Source: Campylobacterales bacterium (GTDB lineage Bacteria > Campylobacterota > Campylobacteria > Campylobacterales > JALSKU01). Taken from it: 8,820 bases of DNA. Shown here one piece after another: positions 5,668 through 8,820 of this stretch; within the stretch, counting starts at the first letter, position 1; every line of letters starts with the position of its first letter. Location of the stretch: contig JALVWI010000224.1 of assembly GCA_027038335.1 (NCBI GenBank), forward strand, positions 1 through 8,820, in the 5' to 3' direction. The translations under genes were made by a program, and so were the position numbers. The notes under the pieces are model-generated. The model saw nothing but the letters and a program-made list of their open reading frames with translations. It was not told the DNA's origin and made no database searches.

Positions 5668-6366
5668 CTACTTGTTCCTACTATTTTTCTCTTCGATACC
5701 ACTTTTGTCAAATCTGCTTTTTAGTTCATTTTTGATCCTGTCCGGATCAATATTTTTATAAGCTAGTGCAACAAGTGTGTGGTAAGCAAGGTCAGCAGCT
5801 TCATAAACTATATCTTTACTGTTACCATCTTTAACAGCAAAGCAAAATTCACCTGCTTCTTCTACAACCTTTTTTAAGATACTATTTTCACCTTTTTTAT
5901 AAAGTAAAGCAGTATATGAAGTGCTAGGATCTGCATTTTTTCTCTCTTGAATGGTGTGATAAAGTTTATCTACAACACTATAATTTTGTGTAGCATTCTC
6001 TTTTGGTTGTGAAACAATTTCACTATTTTCAAGCTTAGTAAAAAAACAGCTTTCTCTTCCTGTATGACAAGCCGCACCTCCTACTTGTTCAATCAAAAGA
6101 AGTATCGTATCATTGTCACAATCGATAAATATATCCTCTACATTTTGAATATTGCCGCTTGTTTCACCCTTTTTCCAAATGCGTTGTTTGCTTCTACTAA
6201 AATAGTGAGCAATTTTAGTTGTAAGAGTTAATTTGAGCGCAACTTTATCCATATACGCTAACATTAAAACTTTTTTAGTTTTAGCATCTTGAGCGATGGC
6301 TGGGATGAGAGGGGATTTGTCCCAGTCAACCCTATTTATGATCTCTTCTATTTTATTTGTTTCCAA
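5668..6366 (-). CDS. hisIE: Bifunctional phosphoribosyl-AMP cyclohydrolase / phosphoribosyl-ATP pyrophosphatase
   Basis: Fused enzyme for steps two and three of histidine synthesis. The HisI cyclohydrolase part (about residues 12-115) shows DWDKSPLIPAIAQD, the KKGETSGN motif at 65-72, metal-binding DCDND at 82-86, and the zinc ligands Cys100 and Cys107 in GGAACHTGRESCFF. The HisE pyrophosphatase part (about 130-220) shows KKVVEEAGEF (165-174) and the metal-binding YEAADLAYH (188-196). A linker of about 15 polar residues joins them. The 232 residues fit the fused form. The start is TTG at 6366-6364, overlapping the SPFH gene's end by 14 bases, with GAGAGG at 6377-6382 ten bases upstream. No other his genes are in view, so histidine genes are dispersed here. 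Confidence 0.95.
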   Translation of the reverse strand: METNKIEEIINRVDWDKSPLIPAIAQDAKTKKVLMLAYMDKVALKLTLTTKIAHYFSRSKQRIWKKGETSGNIQNVEDIFIDCDNDTILLLIEQVGGAACHTGRESCFFTKLENSEIVSQPKENATQNYSVVDKLYHTIQERKNADPSTSYTALLYKKGENSILKKVVEEAGEFCFAVKDGNSKDIVYEAADLAYHTLVALAYKNIDPDRIKNELKSRFDKSGIEEKNSRNK

Positions 6367-7426
6367 CTGATATAGACCTCTCTTTATCTTTACTATCTAG
6401 CCAAATATTCGGCACCACTCCGCCCGGAGTTAAAAATATCTTGGCATCTTTGTTTGCTTTTAGAGCTTCATTAAATTTGCCTTGAACATCAAGCTGTCTT
6501 AATTTTAAAAGATTTGGAGTTACACTTTTTCCTAACTCTTTGTTGGCATAAGCATTCGCATCAGCTTCTATCTTAACTGCATCGGCTTGACCTTGAGCTC
6601 TTATCTTTCTTGCATTTGCATCACCTTGAGCAAGAGCAGCATTTTTTTGTGCAACTTGTTTCGCTTTTTCTACTTCATATCTTGCTTGTTCAGCTTGCTG
6701 TTTGGCTATCTGAACTCTTAATATTTGATCTTTTATCTTTTGAGGAAGCACTATCTTTCTAAGTTGAACAGCAAGTAATTCTACAGGATGACCCGGCTGA
6801 GCATCTATCCTATCTTTTATACTACTTGTTATTTGAGCGGCGATTTCATTTCTTTTTATCGGCAACTCTTCGGCTGCATATTTGCCCACTATATTTCTAG
6901 TAACATCTCTGACAACCGGATTTACTATCTTGTCTTCCCATGAAAGTCCCCATGTGGCTATGGTTTGAGGTGCACTATCGGCTTTCAACTTATACTGAAC
7001 TGTAAGTTCTATGGAGACAGGAAGTCCTCTTGCATCTAAAACAGAGATAGCACTTTTATATTTTATACCTGAATTTGGTGTTTTTATGGACAAATCTTCA
7101 TTATTTGTATAGTTTATAATTCTTACTCTTGTATCTACAATAAACACATCTTGAATAAATGGTATAAAGAAGTGAAGCCCCGGTTTCAAAGCTTTTGGAT
7201 CATATTTTCCGGCTGTGGCTTTTATGCCTACTTCACCAGAATTTATTACTACAAACGGTTTTGCAATGATAAGAAGTCCTATAACTATGATAAGAAGATA
7301 TAATATACCTGCTTTTTTACCTAAATCCTTAAAAAACTGTGGTGGTTCAAAATTGTTTACTGATGAATTGTCATCATCAGAATTTTTTCTATTTTTATTA
7401 AAATAATCATTTAAATCTGCCGGCAT
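6353..7426 (-). CDS. SPFH/prohibitin-family membrane protein (HflC-like)
   Basis: Membrane scaffold protein of the SPFH (stomatin/prohibitin/flotillin/HflK-C) superfamily; family members form large ring-like oligomers and often modulate FtsH or organise membrane domains. The 357 residues comprise a polar, Asn/Asp-rich cytoplasmic leader (1-36), one membrane span (about 39-60), an SPFH domain (about 60-230) beginning INSGEVGIKA and KPGLHFFIPF, an Ala/Gln/Lys-rich coiled coil (about 228-300), and a hydrophobic tail FLTPGGVVPNIWLD (331-344). The start has AAGGA at 7432-7436, five bases from ATG. It lies between ilvE and hisIE and overlaps the latter by 14 bases. It appears as a single gene with no hflK partner in view, so calling it HflC would be too precise. 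Confidence 0.93.
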   Translation of the reverse strand: MPADLNDYFNKNRKNSDDDNSSVNNFEPPQFFKDLGKKAGILYLLIIVIGLLIIAKPFVVINSGEVGIKATAGKYDPKALKPGLHFFIPFIQDVFIVDTRVRIINYTNNEDLSIKTPNSGIKYKSAISVLDARGLPVSIELTVQYKLKADSAPQTIATWGLSWEDKIVNPVVRDVTRNIVGKYAAEELPIKRNEIAAQITSSIKDRIDAQPGHPVELLAVQLRKIVLPQKIKDQILRVQIAKQQAEQARYEVEKAKQVAQKNAALAQGDANARKIRAQGQADAVKIEADANAYANKELGKSVTPNLLKLRQLDVQGKFNEALKANKDAKIFLTPGGVVPNIWLDSKDKERSISVGNK

Positions 7427-7443
7427 TCATTTCCTTTTTATTA

Positions 7444-7471
7444 GTGATTCGTGACTCGTAACTCGTGATTG
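7444..7471 (-). repeat. Heptameric tandem repeat, unit GTGATTC
   Basis: Four in-phase 7-bp units on the plus strand: GTGATTC, GTGACTC, GTAACTC and GTGATTG. They lie in the 70-base gap between the ilvE stop and the SPFH start, just upstream of the SPFH ribosome site. The unit is unrelated in sequence to the other three heptamer tracts of the window. Confidence 0.8.
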
Positions 7472-7496
7472 GTAAAATTATCTCAATCCTAAATCC

Positions 7497-8411
7497 TCAT
7501 ATATATGTTAACATATCTTTATATTTTTCATTTCGTCCGTAAACTACATCAAAATATGCATCTTGTAATTTTTTAGTTATTTTTCCTCTTTTACCGTCAC
7601 CAATAATTCTAGCATCTACTTCTTTTACCGGAGTTAGTTCTGCTGCGGTTCCGGTAAAAAAGGCTTCATCAGCTATAAATATTTCATCTCTTGTGATCCT
7701 TCGTCTCTCAACCCTAAAGTTAAAATCGTTTGCAAGTTTTAAAACTGTATCTTGAGTGATAGATTCTAAAGAGTTATCATTTGGTGGAGTTATGATAGTG
7801 CCGTCTCTAACTATAAAGAAACACTCTCCGCTTCCTTCAGCCACAAATCCCTCATCATCAAGCAAGAGTGCCTCTTCATATCCGCAGTCAATAGCTTCAA
7901 ATTTTGCCATTTGAGAGTTTAGGTAGTTTGCAGCTGCTTTTGCTTTTCCCATAGTGGATTTGACTGAATTTCTTGTAAAAGAGCTTATCTTCACTCTTAT
8001 GCCGTTTTGAAGTCCTTCATCTCCTAGATAACTTCCCCACTCCCATGCCGCGATAGCAACATTTACAGGAGCATTGATATGGTAAAGTCCCATAACTCCG
8101 TAACCTAAATATATCAAAGGTCTTATGTAAACATTTGATTTGAAATCGTTAGATTTAAGCAATTCTACTTGAGCATCTTCAAGCTCCTTTTGAGAATAGG
8201 GAGATTTTATCATGGTAATCTTTGCTGAATTCAAAAGTCTTTTAGTATGATCTTGTAGTCTAAATATAGCCAACCCATCTTTTGTCTGATATGCTCTAGT
8301 ACCTTCAAATACTCCATTTCCATAGTGCAAGGTATGAGTAAGTATATGAACATTTGCTTCATCCCATGGGATTAGCTTGCCATCCATCCATATAAATTTT
8401 GCTTTTTCCAT
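7497..8411 (-). CDS. ilvE: Branched-chain amino acid aminotransferase (class IV)
   Basis: PLP enzyme that catalyses the last step of valine, leucine and isoleucine synthesis, exchanging amino groups with glutamate. The 304 residues match the family length. Landmarks are THTLHYGNGVFEGTRAY (25-41), the PLP-binding lysine at Lys158 in GKAKAAANYLNS, EEALLLDDEGFVAEGSGE (179-196) with the cofactor-contacting Glu192, and the C-terminal FFTGTAAELTPV (251-262). The start has GAGGA at 8418-8422, six bases from ATG. It is the first gene of the leftward run, and the SPFH gene follows after 70 bases. D-amino acid transaminase is the main alternative in class IV, but the AEGSGE and TGTAAELTPV motifs favour IlvE. 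Confidence 0.95.
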   Translation of the reverse strand: MEKAKFIWMDGKLIPWDEANVHILTHTLHYGNGVFEGTRAYQTKDGLAIFRLQDHTKRLLNSAKITMIKSPYSQKELEDAQVELLKSNDFKSNVYIRPLIYLGYGVMGLYHINAPVNVAIAAWEWGSYLGDEGLQNGIRVKISSFTRNSVKSTMGKAKAAANYLNSQMAKFEAIDCGYEEALLLDDEGFVAEGSGECFFIVRDGTIITPPNDNSLESITQDTVLKLANDFNFRVERRRITRDEIFIADEAFFTGTAAELTPVKEVDARIIGDGKRGKITKKLQDAYFDVVYGRNEKYKDMLTYI

Positions 8412-8439
8412 TTACAATCCTCATCATTAATAATAAACC

Positions 8440-8445
8440 ATTATA
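8440..8445 (-). promoter_or_regulatory. -10 box of the leftward ilvE promoter
   Basis: The plus strand reads ATTATA, giving TATAAT on the minus strand, 28 bases upstream of the ilvE ATG. The predicted transcript would start near 8433. No -35 match is evident. The whole region is very AT-rich, so chance matches are possible. Confidence 0.4.
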
Positions 8446-8478
8446 TTATCAAATTCATTATTAAAACCTTATTATTAC

Positions 8479-8506
8479 AATCTTTATAAAATAATCTTTA
8501 TATAAT
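8479..8506 (+). repeat. 14-bp tandem duplication in the divergent promoter region
   Basis: AATCTTTATAAAAT (8479-8492) is followed directly by AATCTTTATATAAT (8493-8506), 13 of 14 bases identical. The second copy ends in a TATAAT. The unit length is twice seven, which echoes the heptamer tracts, but no internal 7-bp periodicity is seen. Confidence 0.65.
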
Positions 8507-8512
8507 TTTTTG

Positions 8513-8518
8513 TATAAT
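8513..8518 (+). promoter_or_regulatory. -10 box for the rightward membrane protein gene
   Basis: A perfect TATAAT lies 35 bases upstream of the ATG at 8554, predicting a leader of roughly 30 bases. A second TATAAT at 8501-8506, created by the 14-bp duplication, is an alternative. No -35 element is clear. Confidence 0.45.
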
Positions 8519-8553
8519 AAATTTTTTAATTTAATATAAAGAAGTAATTATAA

Positions 8554-8820
8554 ATGAAAATAGACAAAAAAAATAGTGCGAAGCTTATCAAATGGATATA
8601 TTTTATTCCGCTTTTGTCTGTTGTTATTATAGTGACGGCGATCGCAATATTTTTTATATATAAAGAAAAAAATGTATATAAAAATAATATCGATTCTTAT
8701 AAAATAAAACTTTTAAAAATCAAAGAAATGGAGAGTGAAGATAGAATACTAAGACTTTACTCTCAAATAGAATCTAATAAAAAAATACTTATTGAAGAAT
8801 CGAAGGAAAATGTAAAAAAC
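8554..8820 (+). CDS. Membrane protein, possibly a Cache-type sensor, N-terminal part (runs off window)
   Basis: The frame is open from ATG at 8554 to the right edge, giving 89 codons with the C-terminus missing. The protein starts with a short basic segment (MKIDKKNSAKLIKW), then one strong membrane span (about residues 15-36), then a charged, helical stretch rich in Lys, Glu and Ile. A single N-terminal span followed by a long amphipathic helix is the usual beginning of periplasmic Cache-domain sensors (chemoreceptors, histidine kinases, diguanylate cyclases), which are abundant in Campylobacterota. The output domain is outside the window, so this is inference. The ribosome site is weak (GAAG at 8541-8544). 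An A8 run lies in codons 4-7. Confidence 0.65.
   Translation, partial: MKIDKKNSAKLIKWIYFIPLLSVVIIVTAIAIFFIYKEKNVYKNNIDSYKIKLLKIKEMESEDRILRLYSQIESNKKILIEESKENVKN

Noticed and set aside
7215..7406. Plus-strand 63-codon reading frame inside the SPFH gene
   Set aside because: It is antisense to a well-supported gene over its full length, has no ribosome site and resembles no family.
6353..7426. Naming the SPFH protein HflC or HflK with FtsH regulation
   Set aside because: Only one SPFH gene is present, with a long polar leader and a coiled coil common to several SPFH branches; no partner gene supports the specific name.

Overview
The window looks like AT-rich chromosomal DNA of a Campylobacterota (epsilonproteobacterial) species. 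The evidence is the base composition, AAGGA-type ribosome sites, promoters with a clear TATAAT box but no obvious -35, and a gene set typical of that phylum: trxA/trxB, a TTG-started dapB, a purF, fused hisIE, a single-gene SPFH protein beside ilvE, and a pair of small two-span membrane proteins resembling DUF2393. A Sulfurimonas-like genus is possible, but I cannot fix the genus by eye.

Layout. (1) Positions 1-526, minus strand: the N-terminal part of a lysine/asparagine/serine-rich protein of unknown function that runs off the left edge. (2) 527-649: a divergent promoter region with a TATAAT box for each direction and a 16-bp dyad just upstream of the trxA ribosome site. (3) 650-4526, plus strand: a compact run of trxA, a cysteine-free thioredoxin-fold-like membrane protein, trxB, dapB and purF. 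(4) 4527-4596: a convergent gap filled by two tracts of degenerate 7-bp repeats. (5) 4597-8411, minus strand, transcribed leftward: ilvE, SPFH protein, hisIE and two small membrane proteins, with overlaps or very short gaps after the SPFH gene. (6) 8412-8553: a second divergent promoter region with a 14-bp tandem duplication. (7) 8554-8820, plus strand: the first 89 codons of a membrane protein, possibly a Cache-type sensor.

How the genes fit together. TrxA and TrxB form the NADPH-thioredoxin reducing system. The gene between them has the hydrophobic beta-strand and cis-proline landmarks of a thioredoxin fold but no cysteine, and it is tethered to the membrane. DapB (lysine/cell wall) and PurF (purines) are housekeeping enzymes that seem to share the transcript. 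The leftward run joins branched-chain amino acid transamination (IlvE) and histidine synthesis (HisIE) with three membrane proteins: an SPFH scaffold and two related proteins that each carry exactly two cysteines at matching places.

Most of the window is ordinary core metabolism. The observations most worth a second look are four separate intergenic tracts of heptameric tandem repeats with different unit sequences, the cysteine-less thioredoxin-like protein with a hairpin in its first codons, the two-cysteine membrane protein pair, and a PurF that has lost two of the four iron-sulfur ligands of the Bacillus type. I see no mobile element, CRISPR array, tRNA, rRNA or defence system.
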